Assembly (NCBI GenBank): GCA_041396125.1
Contig: JAWKZG010000006.1
Location: 186,001 to 250,000, forward strand
Direction: 5' to 3'
Length of the DNA stretch: 64,000 bases
Source: JAWKZG01 sp041396125
GTDB taxonomy: Bacteria; Pseudomonadota; Gammaproteobacteria; Competibacterales; Competibacteraceae
Part shown: piece after piece, positions 8,710 through 17,650 of the stretch
Layout: each line of letters starts with the position of its first letter
Position numbering within the stretch: the first letter of the stretch is position 1
The notes under the pieces: model-generated
Databases searched by the model: none
What the model was told of the DNA's origin: nothing
The model's input: the letters and a program-made list of their open reading frames with translations, nothing else
Program-made: the position numbers and the translations under genes

Positions 8710-11700
8710 ATGAGCCAGGCAAATGATCGAACAGGCCGTACGGACTGTCTGCGTTGCGGCTTTACCAATCCTGCGGGTTTCAGGTTTTGCGGTCAATGCG
8801 GTGCAGCACTGAGCGGTAAAGATCTGGTGGTTACTACGCCTGTACGTGACGCCACGAACAGGTTCTCCTTCGAGGCGGAACGGCGGCATTTAACCGTATT
8901 GTTCTGCGATCTGGTGGATTCGGTCGGCTGGTCACGGCGGCTGGATCCGGAAGATTTCCGTCAGGTCTTGAGTAATTATCGCGCCATGTGCCAGCAGATT
9001 ATTGCCCGTTATGGCGGTACTCACGTGCGCTATGTCGGCGATGGTGTGCGGGTGTATTTTGGTTACCCCGAGGCCCATGAGGACGATGCCGAACGCGCTG
9101 TGCTGGCTGGCCTGGATATCGTCCGGCGCGGCCCTGCACTGAGCTGGCGGCAGACCCCCGCAGACAATGCCGTTCAACCGGATAAACTCGCGCTGCGAAT
9201 AGGCATTGCCACCGGTCTGGTAGTGGCTGGTCAAGTGCTGGATGATAATAATGATGACGGCCTTGAAGCGGTAGGTGAAACCCCCAATCTGGCTGCCCGT
9301 CTGCAAACCCTGGCTCAGCCGAATACGGTTGTCATCGCTGAAGCAACACGGCTGTTATTAGGCCAGTTATTCGATTTGCAGGATCTGGGCAAACACGCGC
9401 TCAAAGGCTTCGAACAGCCAGTCCAGGTCTGGCAGGTTCGTGCGTCGCGTGGCAATCTGAGCCGCTACGAGGCAACCCGTAATCCGGCTACCCCACTGGT
9501 CAACCGTACTGCCGAACTGGCGCATCTGACTGCCTGCTGGACGCGAGTGCGAGCACCCCAAGGGCAGGTAGTACTGTTACGCGGTGAGGCCGGGATTGGC
9601 AAATCCAGACTGGCTAAATTCATGCGTGACCGCATCGTCGAGCAGAGCCGGACCACACTGCTGTATTATCAATGTTCGCCTTATCACAGCAGCAGCGCCC
9701 TGTATCCGATTGCAACCCAGCTGGAGCGCAGTGCAAAAATACACCCTGACGACAGCCTGACACACAAACGGCTTAAGCTACGTCGGTTGCTGCGTATGAG
9801 CCAGATGGATGCCGAGCAGGATTTTCCGCTGATTGCCGGGTTGCTGGGATTGGCACCAGAGTCGGGGCCGGATGAGCTTGAATTCACCCCGGCCCGGCGC
9901 AGAGCGCAATTATTACAGGCCCTGGTCAAGCATTTATGCGGGTTGGCACGTCAGCAGCCGGTACTGCTGATTTTTGAGGATTTACACTGGATCGATCCTT
10001 CTTCGCTGGAGTTACTGCAGCAGGGTATCGCTGCAATACAGGATCTGCCGGTATTTATGCTGTTGACCGCCCGCACCGAGTTTGAGCCACCCTGGTCGCA
10101 AACGAGCTATTGCCGCTGTTTCGATCTTGAACATCTGCAGCTGCCCCAGATCGAAGCTATTGTGCGCAATCTGGCGGTTAACAAACAGGTGGCAAGTGAA
10201 CTGCTGGGCTATGTCGGCAGCCGGGCGGGCGGTAATCCGCTGTATGCCGAAGAACTGACCAAAACCGTACTGCAGGATCACAATCTGGTACACCAGGATG
10301 GCGATACCTATCGCCTGATCGGAGTGTTGCCGGAGTATGTTGTGCCGGCCAGTTTGCAGGATCTGCTGATTGCCCGGCTGGACAAGCTGAGCCCGATGAA
10401 ATTTGTCGCGCAGACCGCTGCTGTTATCGGCCGTGAGGTCGATCTGCAGTTGCTGGCGCGGGTGGTACAGTTGCCGCAGGAGCATTTATTACCGCTGCTG
10501 GATCAGCTGGTTGCTGCCCAGATATTGCAGCAGCACCGGCAGAATCCGCAGCAGGTTTATGTGTTCCGGCATGCCTTGATGCAGGAGGCCGCTTACGAAA
10601 GCCTGCTGAAACGCCGCCGACGGGAATTGCATCAGCGGGTTGCGGTTATTGTCGAGCAGGAATTCCCGCAGCTGTGGTCGCGTCAGCCGGAAATTCTGGC
10701 CCATCACTTCAGTGAAGCCGGACTCGGTGAGCAGGCCATAAAATACTGGCTGCAAGCAGGTCAGCTGGCTAACGAGCGTTACGCTAACCACGAAGCGGTG
10801 CGCCATCTGCTGCACGGTCTGGCGTTACTGTCGACTCTGACCAACCCCGAGCGGCGCAAGCAACAGGAACTTGCCTTGCGCATAGCGCTGGGGCCGGCGC
10901 TTATCGCAACGAAAGGGCCGGGCACCGACGATGTGCAGCGTAACTATCAGCAGGCCATTAAACTTTGTGAGCAGTTACCCGAATCGGCCGAACATTTTGC
11001 GGCGTATTGGGGGTGGTGGCGTGTAGCGGGTAATTTCCAGGTCATGCAAAAACGGGCGCAGCAGATGTTGCAACTGGCGGAGCGCTTGAATGATCCCGGT
11101 TTACGCCTGCAGGCGCATCATTCGATGTGGGCGAGTCTGTTCCACCTGGGGCAGCCCACCGAGAGTCTGGAGCATGTCCAAAACGGGCTTGCTCTCTATG
11201 AGCAGGGTGATTTTCGTGCCCATGCCGCAGTCTACGGCGGGCATGATGCCAAGGTTTGCGCTCTGGGCGAAGCGGCGCAAACTCTGTGGTTGCTCGGCTA
11301 TCCTGATCAGTCCCGTGTCTGGATGGAAAAAACCCTGGTCTGGGCTGAAAACTTCCAGCATACCGGCAGTTTGCTGCATGCCTTGGATATGTGTCTGTTA
11401 GTGGCGTATTACCTGCGGGCACCCGATACGGTGCGCGATTTTGCGGCCCGTTTGATTACCGTGGCGCGTGATGGATCGGTGCCGGACTACGAAGCCAAGG
11501 GGCAGTTTTTTCAGGGCTGGGCGATTGCCCAGGCTGGTGAGATAAAGCGTGGCCTGAGTGCCATGGAGCAGGCTTTGCAGACCCTGCACGCAGTGGGCAC
11601 CAGTGAAGATATGCCGGTGTTTTGCGATATGCTGGCCGAAATTTACGGTGCTTGCGGGCAATTTAAGCAAGGCCTGGATCAGCTGGATTTTGCGCTCCGG

Positions 11701-12015
11701 CAGGCGGATACAGATCATACCTATACCTGGCTGGCGGAATTGCACCGCTGTCAGGGTGAATTACTCTGTTTGCAGCAGCCAGACAATTTTTCTGCGGCCC
11801 AGGGCTGTTTTTTACACGCCTTGACCGTGGCCCGGTCGCAGCAGGCGAAATCGCTGGAGCTGCGGGCAGCCCGCAGTCTGGCTCGCAGTTTATGTGCGCA
11901 GGGTCAGACTGCGCAGGCTGCTGCTATTCTCCGCCCGGTCTACGACTGTTTCAGCGAGGGCTTCGATACGCTGGATTTGCGTCAGACCGCCGCGTTACTG
12001 GACGTGCTGGACTGA
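8710..12015 (+). CDS. Zinc-ribbon / class III nucleotide cyclase / AAA / TPR regulator
   Basis: A 1101-residue multidomain protein. A zinc ribbon is formed by C13, C16, C27 and C30. A class III adenylate/guanylate cyclase domain (about residues 55-245) keeps both metal aspartates (D67 in LFCDLVDS, D111 in YVGDGVRVYFG) and the transition-state Asn/Arg in TPNLAARLQ, so it looks active. An AAA/STAND ATPase follows, with Walker A GEAGIGKS near 292-299 and Walker B PVLLIFEDLHWID near 415. The C-terminal 400 residues are helical TPR-like repeats. This is the layout of LuxR/cyclase-type STAND regulators; a kinase/cyclase fusion family is known from TOMM gene clusters. The ATG at 8710 is preferred over a TTG at 8638. 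The YcaO gene starts 4 bases after its stop, so it is almost certainly in the same operon and may sense or control modification. Confidence 0.85.
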   Translation: MSQANDRTGRTDCLRCGFTNPAGFRFCGQCGAALSGKDLVVTTPVRDATNRFSFEAERRHLTVLFCDLVDSVGWSRRLDPEDFRQVLSNYRAMCQQIIARYGGTHVRYVGDGVRVYFGYPEAHEDDAERAVLAGLDIVRRGPALSWRQTPADNAVQPDKLALRIGIATGLVVAGQVLDDNNDDGLEAVGETPNLAARLQTLAQPNTVVIAEATRLLLGQLFDLQDLGKHALKGFEQPVQVWQVRASRGNLSRYEATRNPATPLVNRTAELAHLTACWTRVRAPQGQVVLLRGEAGIGKSRLAKFMRDRIVEQSRTTLLYYQCSPYHSSSALYPIATQLERSAKIHPDDSLTHKRLKLRRLLRMSQMDAEQDFPLIAGLLGLAPESGPDELEFTPARRRAQLLQALVKHLCGLARQQPVLLIFEDLHWIDPSSLELLQQGIAAIQDLPVFMLLTARTEFEPPWSQTSYCRCFDLEHLQLPQIEAIVRNLAVNKQVASELLGYVGSRAGGNPLYAEELTKTVLQDHNLVHQDGDTYRLIGVLPEYVVPASLQDLLIARLDKLSPMKFVAQTAAVIGREVDLQLLARVVQLPQEHLLPLLDQLVAAQILQQHRQNPQQVYVFRHALMQEAAYESLLKRRRRELHQRVAVIVEQEFPQLWSRQPEILAHHFSEAGLGEQAIKYWLQAGQLANERYANHEAVRHLLHGLALLSTLTNPERRKQQELALRIALGPALIATKGPGTDDVQRNYQQAIKLCEQLPESAEHFAAYWGWWRVAGNFQVMQKRAQQMLQLAERLNDPGLRLQAHHSMWASLFHLGQPTESLEHVQNGLALYEQGDFRAHAAVYGGHDAKVCALGEAAQTLWLLGYPDQSRVWMEKTLVWAENFQHTGSLLHALDMCLLVAYYLRAPDTVRDFAARLITVARDGSVPDYEAKGQFFQGWAIAQAGEIKRGLSAMEQALQTLHAVGTSEDMPVFCDMLAEIYGACGQFKQGLDQLDFALRQADTDHTYTWLAELHRCQGELLCLQQPDNFSAAQGCFLHALTVARSQQAKSLELRAARSLARSLCAQGQTAQAAAILRPVYDCFSEGFDTLDLRQTAALLDVLD

Positions 12016-12019
12016 ACAC

Positions 12020-13270
12020 ATGCCGACAGAACGGTCGCTTGACACCCACCCGCCTGTCCACAAAACGTATACCCGCGGTACGCATCGTACACTTGCCCCC
12101 GGCGTGACCCTGCAGCGCCTGCAGGCTTTGCTGCCGGCGCTGGGCATCACCCGGCTGGCCAATATAACCGGTCTGGATGTGCTGGGTCTGCCGGTGGTGA
12201 TGGCCTGCCGGCCTTTATCGCGCTCACTGGCGGTGTCGCAGGGCAAAGGGCTGGATCTGCCGGCCGCAAAAGTCTCGGCCATTATGGAGTCCATCGAAGC
12301 GCATCATGCCGAGCGTATCGACGCGCCTTTGCGTTATGCCAGCTATGCCGAATTGAGCCAAACCTACCCGGTAGTCGATGTCAGCCGTTTGCCGCAGTCT
12401 GCCGAGCAGGGTTTTCAGCCGGAACAACCCGTGCTCTGGCTGCAGGGCTGTGATCTGCTCAGCGCAGCGGAACTGTGGCTGCCGTTTGAACTGGTCAGCA
12501 CCGATTACACCGTACCTGTACCGCCCGGCAGTGGGTGCTTCGCTGCCAATACCAATGGTCTGGCAGCCGGTAATCACTTTCTGGAAGCCGCCGCGCATGC
12601 CTGCTATGAACTGATCGAGCGTGATGCGATCAGCTTGTGGCGACTGCGCGGTGATGACGCCCTGGCTAACACGGGGCTGGATCTGCAAACCGTTGATGAT
12701 GACAACTGCCGGGCCTTGCTGGAACAATTCGAGCGGGCGCAGATCGACCTGCGGGTCTGGGATGTAACGTCCGATACCGGTATAGCTGTTTTCAATTGTC
12801 TGGCGCTGGACCGTGATGCTGAACGCTGTGATCCTGAGTTCGGAGCCGGCTGTCATCCCAATCCGGCAGTCGCTTTGCTGCGCGCACTGACCGAAGCTGC
12901 CCAGGCTCGTGCCACTTTTATTGCCGGCGCACGGGATGATTTCACTCTGCAGCATTATGCGCCTGCTGAACGGGCCCGGCGGCGGCGTGAATGCCAGCGC
13001 TGGTTTGCGATGCATCGCCCCTGCCGGGATTTTCGCGCTCTGGCCTGTCAGGACGGCGAGACACTGAACGAGGATTTGCACTGGACGGCCCGGCAGTTGG
13101 CCGCTGTCGGTATTGAACAACTGATTGCGGTCGATCTGACCCAGCCCGCTTTTGGCATCCCGGTGGTGAAAATGGTCATCCCCGGTCTGGAAGGCGCTTA
13201 TGAAGGCACGGGCAGCGATTATGTACCGGGTCAGCGGGCGCAGGCTATTCGCGCAGGACGCCTGCCATGA
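12020..13270 (+). CDS. YcaO-family peptide-modifying enzyme
   Basis: A 416-residue YcaO-domain protein. YcaO enzymes use ATP to activate backbone amides, giving azolines, thioamides or amidines in RiPPs. The ATP/Mg-binding elements are visible: ExxE in IMESIEAHHAE (E90, E93), TNGLAAGNHFLEAA (about 178-191), and ELIERDA (E197-E200). The C-terminal part (GIPVVKMVIPGLEGAYEG, near 385) follows the form seen in TfuA-associated YcaO proteins. There is no fused ThiF/ocin-like leader-binding domain. The next gene (TfuA-like) overlaps it by four bases. TfuA partnership points to thioamidation more than cyclodehydration, but that is inference. The ATG at 12020 was chosen because the regulator stops at 12015; a longer frame back to 11894 would overlap it by 122 bases. 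Confidence 0.9.
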   Translation: MPTERSLDTHPPVHKTYTRGTHRTLAPGVTLQRLQALLPALGITRLANITGLDVLGLPVVMACRPLSRSLAVSQGKGLDLPAAKVSAIMESIEAHHAERIDAPLRYASYAELSQTYPVVDVSRLPQSAEQGFQPEQPVLWLQGCDLLSAAELWLPFELVSTDYTVPVPPGSGCFAANTNGLAAGNHFLEAAAHACYELIERDAISLWRLRGDDALANTGLDLQTVDDDNCRALLEQFERAQIDLRVWDVTSDTGIAVFNCLALDRDAERCDPEFGAGCHPNPAVALLRALTEAAQARATFIAGARDDFTLQHYAPAERARRRRECQRWFAMHRPCRDFRALACQDGETLNEDLHWTARQLAAVGIEQLIAVDLTQPAFGIPVVKMVIPGLEGAYEGTGSDYVPGQRAQAIRAGRLP

Positions 13271-14406
13271 CCATCTGTGTTTTTGCCGGCCCCAGTCTGA
13301 GCCACACCGAAGTACAGCAGGTACTGCCTGCTGCCCAGGTGCTGGGACCGGTTCGCCAGGGCGATGTATACCGCGCCATGCAGCAGTTTCAGCCAGCCGC
13401 TATCGCCATAATTGATGGTTCTTTTCAGCAAGTGCCCGCTGTCTGGCACAAGGAAATTCTCTGGAGTCTGGCGCAAGGTATTCCAGTGTACGGCGCCGCC
13501 AATATGGGAGCTTTGCGGGCGGCTGAATTGCATCCTTACGGCATGATCGGGGTAGGGCGGGTATTTCAGGCGTACCGTGATGGCTGCCTGCCGCCTTATC
13601 ACAACGAAGTCTTCGAAGACGACGATGAAGTTGCCGTTTTACATGGCCCGGCTGAATTGGGCTATCCCACCGTAGCCGAGGCTTTGGTCAATATCCGTTG
13701 CACCTTGGCATTAGCCGCTGAGCAGCAGATTATCAGCCCTGCCAGCCGTGACGCGCTGGCCGCTCTCGGCAAGGGGTTGTTTTTTGCCCGCAGGACCTAT
13801 GCTGCATTGCTGACGGCTGCAGCCGACGCAGGTATCGAACCGGCGGAAATCCAGGCACTGCGGGACTGGTTGCCGCAGGGGAAAATTGATCAGAAGCGCG
13901 ACGACGCCTGCTGCTGCTGAAGACGCTGCGCGGCGCCCCTCTGGATTATCCGGGGCAGCCGAGGCGGTGGTACGCTTTGAGCCCACCACCCTGTGGCAAC
14001 ACATGGTGCAGACCAACGCTCAGCAAGCGCTGCCTGCGGAGCAAGCGGACGCTGCTGTGCTGGAGCAGTTGCGGACTGATCCGGACGCCTGGCAGTCGGT
14101 GTGCGAGGCGGCCCTGCTGCATTATCTGGTCAACATTGCCCGCGAGCAGCTCGGTCATACGGTTGATGAGGCGGAAAAACGCACTGCACTGCGACATTGG
14201 CGCGAGTCACAGGGACTTTATACCCGGCCGCCCTGGAGCAATTTTCACAGGCTAACCAGCTGGATGACAATAAATTAAGCCGGTTACTGGAAAATGAATG
14301 CTTATTGACTACACTATTATCAGATCCCGCGTTACAGCACATCATTCTGGATGTGTTGCGCCTGCGGGGTGATTACGCACGTTTGCGCAGTATGCTAAAT
14401 AAATAA
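13267..14406 (+). CDS. TfuA-like protein, reading frame interrupted three times
   Basis: Composite gene of about 380 codons. Residues 1-215 (MTICVFAGPSLSHTEV..., YGAANMGALRAAEL, GMIGVGRVFQAY) match the TfuA core, the usual partner of thioamide-forming YcaO enzymes that is thought to help deliver sulfur. The frame then changes near 13908, near 13955 and near 14220, each by loss of one base. Restoring one C in the gcc-tgc stretch, one G in the gggg stretch and one T in the ttt stretch gives an uninterrupted protein. That protein runs DALLLLKTLRGAPLDYPGAA, then EAVVRFEPTTLWQHMVQ, then YPAALEQFSQANQLDD, ending LRSMLNK. Length then equals complete TfuA-like proteins. The ATGA overlap with the YcaO stop implies coupled translation. 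True decay is possible but less likely. Confidence 0.8.
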
Positions 14407-14462
14407 AATAACAACACGGGATCAATAAGGACTGACAGGATAGTTTTACTGAACGTGGAGGC

Positions 14463-15717
14463 ATGACTATGCCACTGTCTCGTGGCTTTAATGCGCAACG
14501 ATGGGGGACACGGTTTCGGCTGTTTCCGCAATCACCAAATCTGGCTGCTTTCAAAGAACCGATCACCGTCTGGGTCGATGTGCCGGCAGGCTTTGTGCTG
14601 TCTGGCCCTGCTGATGACCGTTTCTACACCATTGATCCGGTTGATAAACGGTGCCCGTATGGCGAGGACTATCTGCCGCCGTACCGGGGTGCGGTTTATC
14701 CGCCGGTTGCACCGGACGCCCAGGGCCATTTCGATTATCTGGCAGTCGGTACGCGGGCCTTCAATACCGCCCATTTATACGCTTCCGTGCGCTGTGTGCT
14801 GGATGTCTGGGAAGCGTATTTCAGGCGTCGGATCAACTGGCATTTTCGCCGCAATTACCGGCGTATGGAACTGGTCTCGTTTGTCGACTGGGATAACGCC
14901 CAGTCCGGCTATGGTTTTATCGAGACCGGCTATCATCTGACCGCGTCCGGCGAAGAAACCCTGCTCTGTCTGAATTTCGATGTGATCGCCCATGAGCTGG
15001 GGCACAGTATTCTGTATGCCGAGGTCGGCATCCGCGCCTATTGCCCAGACCGATGAATATTTTGCCTTTCATGAGTCTGCGGCAGATTTATGTGCCCTGG
15101 TGTCCAGCCTGCATTTTGAACCCGTACTTGAGCATATTCTGGCCACCAGCCGGGGCAATTTATATGTGCTCAATGAACTCAACCGAATCGGCGAGCTGTC
15201 TGATATCGAGCAAATCCGCCTGGCCAGTAATTTTTATAAAATGTCCAATTTCATCAATGGCTGGAAAACCGAGCATTACCTTGGTTTACCGCTGACCGGT
15301 GCGATTTTTGATGTGTTTGTCGATGTTTTTCAAAGTTTGTTGATCCAGCGCGACCTGATCGGCGAGCAACTGGCAGAGCTTTCGGCCCGGATACCGGACC
15401 CGGCTGCCAATGTCGAACAGCTGCAGGATCTTTACGACACTGCCTATCAGCGCAATGCCAGCGGATTTAAAGAAGCCTTACTGGACGCCCGCGATTATCT
15501 GGGGCGAAATCTGGCGCTGACCTGGACCCGCTTATCCCCGGATTTTCTGCATTTTACCGACGTCGAGCAGGCTATGCTGCAGGCCGATCAGGCATTATCG
15601 GGCGGCGTTTATCGGGAAGCTATCCAGGCTAATTTCCACTGGCGTCAGATCGGCCAGATCGAAGTGGGGCCGAAGCTTTACAGTCATCAGGAAGCGGCCG
15701 TGAGCTGTCGCTTATAG
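14463..15717 (+). CDS. Putative zinc metalloprotease (HExxH, gluzincin-like), one frame break
   Basis: Composite gene of about 418 codons. Residues 1-190 are read from 14463, and the rest in another frame beginning near 15040. The junction gives an HELGH zinc motif (H177, E178, H181) followed about 25 residues later by FHESAADLCALV. That Glu-Ser-x-x-Asp element resembles the third-ligand helix of thermolysin-like enzymes. The break lies in gcatccgcgcctattgcc and would be healed by two missing Cs or one extra base. A ggagg ribosome site precedes the ATG. I see no signal peptide, so it would act in the cytoplasm. Its place between the TfuA-like gene and the repeat-ended gene suggests cleavage of the modified substrate, which is inference. 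I do not recognise a named family. Confidence 0.65.
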
Positions 15718-15741
15718 CCATTAATCAGCAGGAGAAAACGA

Positions 15742-16296
15742 ATGAGTCATGATACGCCGATGTCATATGGGACGGTTCGTCTGTATGGAATTCCCTATCT
15801 GGGGCTTAAAGTCGTGGGGGCGGATATTAAAAAGCAGAGCGAGCATCCGGCCTCGCAATCCGAACAGCTGCTTAAAGCGTTGACCGATACCAAGGCCCAA
15901 TTGGCAAGTATTTACGCCTTCACGCACGAGGGGGAATTTGTCGTGCTGCCATACCCTGTCGTGATGCTGGTGCATGGTGAGGGCACAAAGGTTACGGTCG
16001 ATCCCGCATCAGCAACACTGGTAGACGAATCCGGCGTGGTCTCGCGTGATTGGGTGTTTGAAGGCGATGTCCATGTCTGGTTCTACGACCGGCTGGATTA
16101 TTCGCTGCTGTGCTCGATTTCAACCGGCCCCCTGGAAGAACTATTGGGCGCGATGGTCAGCGATATCGACCCCGATCCTGCCGCCCGTTCGGTGATGGCG
16201 GGGCGCTCGGTGATGTCTTCCCGTTCCGTGATGTCCTCCCGCTCGGTCATGTCATCGCGTTCAGTAATGACATCGCGGCATCGCTTCAAGGGCTGA
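15742..16296 (+). CDS. Putative RiPP precursor with C-terminal RSVM hexapeptide repeats
   Basis: A 184-residue protein with a strong ribosome site (caggag). Residues 1-148 look like a compact, mostly beta domain of unknown family (GTVRLYGIPYLGLKVVG near the start; DWVFEGDVHVWFYDRLDYS near 110-130) and end in DPDPAA. Residues 149-178 are five consecutive hexamers: RSVMAG, RSVMSS three times, RSVMTS. A basic tail, RHRFKG, follows. Because it is the last gene of a YcaO/TfuA operon and has a short repetitive Ser-rich tail after a larger N-terminal part, I infer that it is the substrate, with the N-terminal part as leader and the repeats as modular cores, as in repeat-containing thioamide precursors. 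An alternative is a structural or adhesive repeat unrelated to modification. No database match was tested. Confidence 0.6.
   Translation: MSHDTPMSYGTVRLYGIPYLGLKVVGADIKKQSEHPASQSEQLLKALTDTKAQLASIYAFTHEGEFVVLPYPVVMLVHGEGTKVTVDPASATLVDESGVVSRDWVFEGDVHVWFYDRLDYSLLCSISTGPLEELLGAMVSDIDPDPAARSVMAGRSVMSSRSVMSSRSVMSSRSVMTSRHRFKG
16186..16275 (+). repeat. Five tandem 18-bp units encoding RSVM-xx
   Basis: Five 18-base units in frame. Arg is cgt or cgc, Ser tcg, tcc or tca, and Val gtg, gtc or gta across the units, yet RSVM is identical in all five. Only the last two residues vary (AG, SS, SS, SS, TS). The many synonymous differences show that the peptide, not the DNA, is what has been kept. Confidence 0.9.
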
Positions 16297-16321
16297 GGTC
16301 GCAGCAGCGGTTACGGGGCGG

Positions 16322-16347
16322 ATTGAAACGGCAATACTGTTTTCAAT
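16322..16347. terminator. Hairpin after the repeat-ended gene
   Basis: Arms attgaaa and tttcaat pair around a 12-base loop, 25 bases after the last stop codon of the YcaO operon. There is no T-run, so termination here is only suggested. Confidence 0.35.
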
Positions 16348-16371
16348 TTATCGCACCTTAAAGCATTCCGC

Positions 16372-16440
16372 GTAGCCTGGATGGAATGAAATGGAATCCG
16401 GGGTGACCCGTGCAGTTCTCTCGGATTCCAGGGTGTTGCA
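16372..16440. repeat. REP-like inverted pair (gtagcctggatgg type)
   Basis: The segment gtagcctggatggaatgaaatggaatccgggg (16372-16403) is followed by an inverted copy of its end: tggaatccg at 16392-16400 and cggattcca at 16432-16440. Related elements occur at 17829-17862 and 61771-61802. It marks the boundary between the YcaO operon and the AT-rich islet. Confidence 0.65.
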
Positions 16441-16518
16441 TTCAGGCTTCCCACTGGATCAATAAGTAGAAGCACTTGCGCAGAATTAGGGCCGTATTTT
16501 TAATGAGATTGCAATAAA

Positions 16519-17424
16519 GTGACAGAAGTGCATCGTATTTTTAGATGGCTATTCTTAAAATGTTTACTTGCTAGAGTAATCAATAATAGGTTTTTACAAA
16601 TAATTGTTCCTTCTATGGCAGGTTTTTATTTTCTTATCTTAGATGTCTGGGGAGATGGGTGGAGGATTGTAAAGGATTACCTCCCGTTCCACGAAAAGGC
16701 CTTTATCGCTCTGATGGTTATAGCGTTAATCTCTCAAGTATTTAAAGGGATGGCCTCGGTTTTTATGTTTAATATGGATAATGCTTATATTTCTTTTCTT
16801 GAAAAATTTATGTATTTGACTGCAGCAGTCGTGGATTTGAAGTTAAAACGTTTTCGAGATTGTGCTACAAAATTAAAGCCATCAGGAAATACTTTTAGAG
16901 CTATTACTGATCCTAAAACGCAGATTGATTTCATTATTTCGCAGTCATTAATGTGGCTTAGAGAGTCATTTGCGTTAACAGAAGATGAATTCTCAATGAC
17001 CGTAATTCGTATAGATGGGAAAAATGGTCGTTGCTACTACGCTTTTGATAGCCATCCATCATGGAAAAGAACGAAAGCAAGAGATATTATATCTGGAAAA
17101 TCAGCTGCATCTTATTGTTTAGAGAAAGGCGAACCAATTTTTTTTGCAGATAAATTCTCTGCTGCTAAAGAACATCAATACCATCTGTCAGACCGAGATA
17201 GTCGAGCAAAAGCTGGAAGTGTGTATTGCTATCCAGTGTTTGTCAAAGTGTCGGACTATGAAGACCGATATATCATTAGCGCTGTCACTTATAAAAAGAG
17301 GCTTTGTTCCTCCGCAGATGAAGATGCTGCGAAAATAGTACAAGCTATCTTGAGGGAAATTTGTAGGCGAGTTGAGCTTGAGTTAACTTTGTTGTCTATT
17401 CGTTCATGGCAATTCAGCGAATAA
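16519..17424 (+). CDS. AT-rich accessory gene: two membrane helices plus GAF-like domain
   Basis: A 301-residue protein, visibly more AT-rich and with different codon use than its neighbours, which suggests transfer. Two hydrophobic helices lie near residues 24-45 (FLQIIVPSMAGFYFLILDVW) and 60-82 (FIALMVIALISQVF). A soluble domain of about 190 residues follows. Its end (AGSVYCYPVFVK, YIISAVTYKKRL, then a helix EDAAKIVQAILREICRRVEL) resembles a GAF sensor domain. The start is a GTG with a weak ribosome site; no in-frame ATG fits better. I do not recognise the family. A small downstream gene begins 14 bases after the stop, as a two-gene unit. Such membrane-plus-sensor pairs are found in accessory and defence islands, but nothing here proves that role. 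Confidence 0.6.
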   Translation: MTEVHRIFRWLFLKCLLARVINNRFLQIIVPSMAGFYFLILDVWGDGWRIVKDYLPFHEKAFIALMVIALISQVFKGMASVFMFNMDNAYISFLEKFMYLTAAVVDLKLKRFRDCATKLKPSGNTFRAITDPKTQIDFIISQSLMWLRESFALTEDEFSMTVIRIDGKNGRCYYAFDSHPSWKRTKARDIISGKSAASYCLEKGEPIFFADKFSAAKEHQYHLSDRDSRAKAGSVYCYPVFVKVSDYEDRYIISAVTYKKRLCSSADEDAAKIVQAILREICRRVELELTLLSIRSWQFSE

Positions 17425-17438
17425 CTGGAGGTAAGAAA

Positions 17439-17630
17439 ATGATCAAACAATTACTGTCTTTGCCAGTTAGTAGAGAATCCACGTTCATTTCTGATAACCG
17501 AGTGAGACTACATCATTTATCTCAACAGCTTGAGAAAATTGGTGATTATCCTACACACGGTAAACCTAGAAATAAAGTTGATCCAACATGTAAACAGCAT
17601 TCGTTACCCTTGCGCCATCCTCATCGGTAG
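17439..17630 (+). CDS. Small protein, possibly truncated, coupled to the GAF-like gene
   Basis: A 63-residue frame that starts MIKQLLSLPVSRESTF, preceded by an excellent ribosome site (ggaggt, 7 bases before ATG) and only 14 bases after the upstream stop. The first 40 residues look natural and charged; the last 20 (DPTCKQHSLPLRHPHR) look non-natural. The gene may therefore be cut short by the rearrangement that left the transposase tail just downstream. Function unknown. Confidence 0.45.
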   Translation: MIKQLLSLPVSRESTFISDNRVRLHHLSQQLEKIGDYPTHGKPRNKVDPTCKQHSLPLRHPHR

Positions 17631-17650
17631 ATTTAAGAGTAAATACCGTC

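Noticed and set aside
12020..13270. YcaO protein as the ribosomal-protein S12 modification factor of E. coli
   Set aside because: That YcaO is longer and stands alone; here the gene is fused by overlap to a TfuA-like gene and followed by a candidate substrate.
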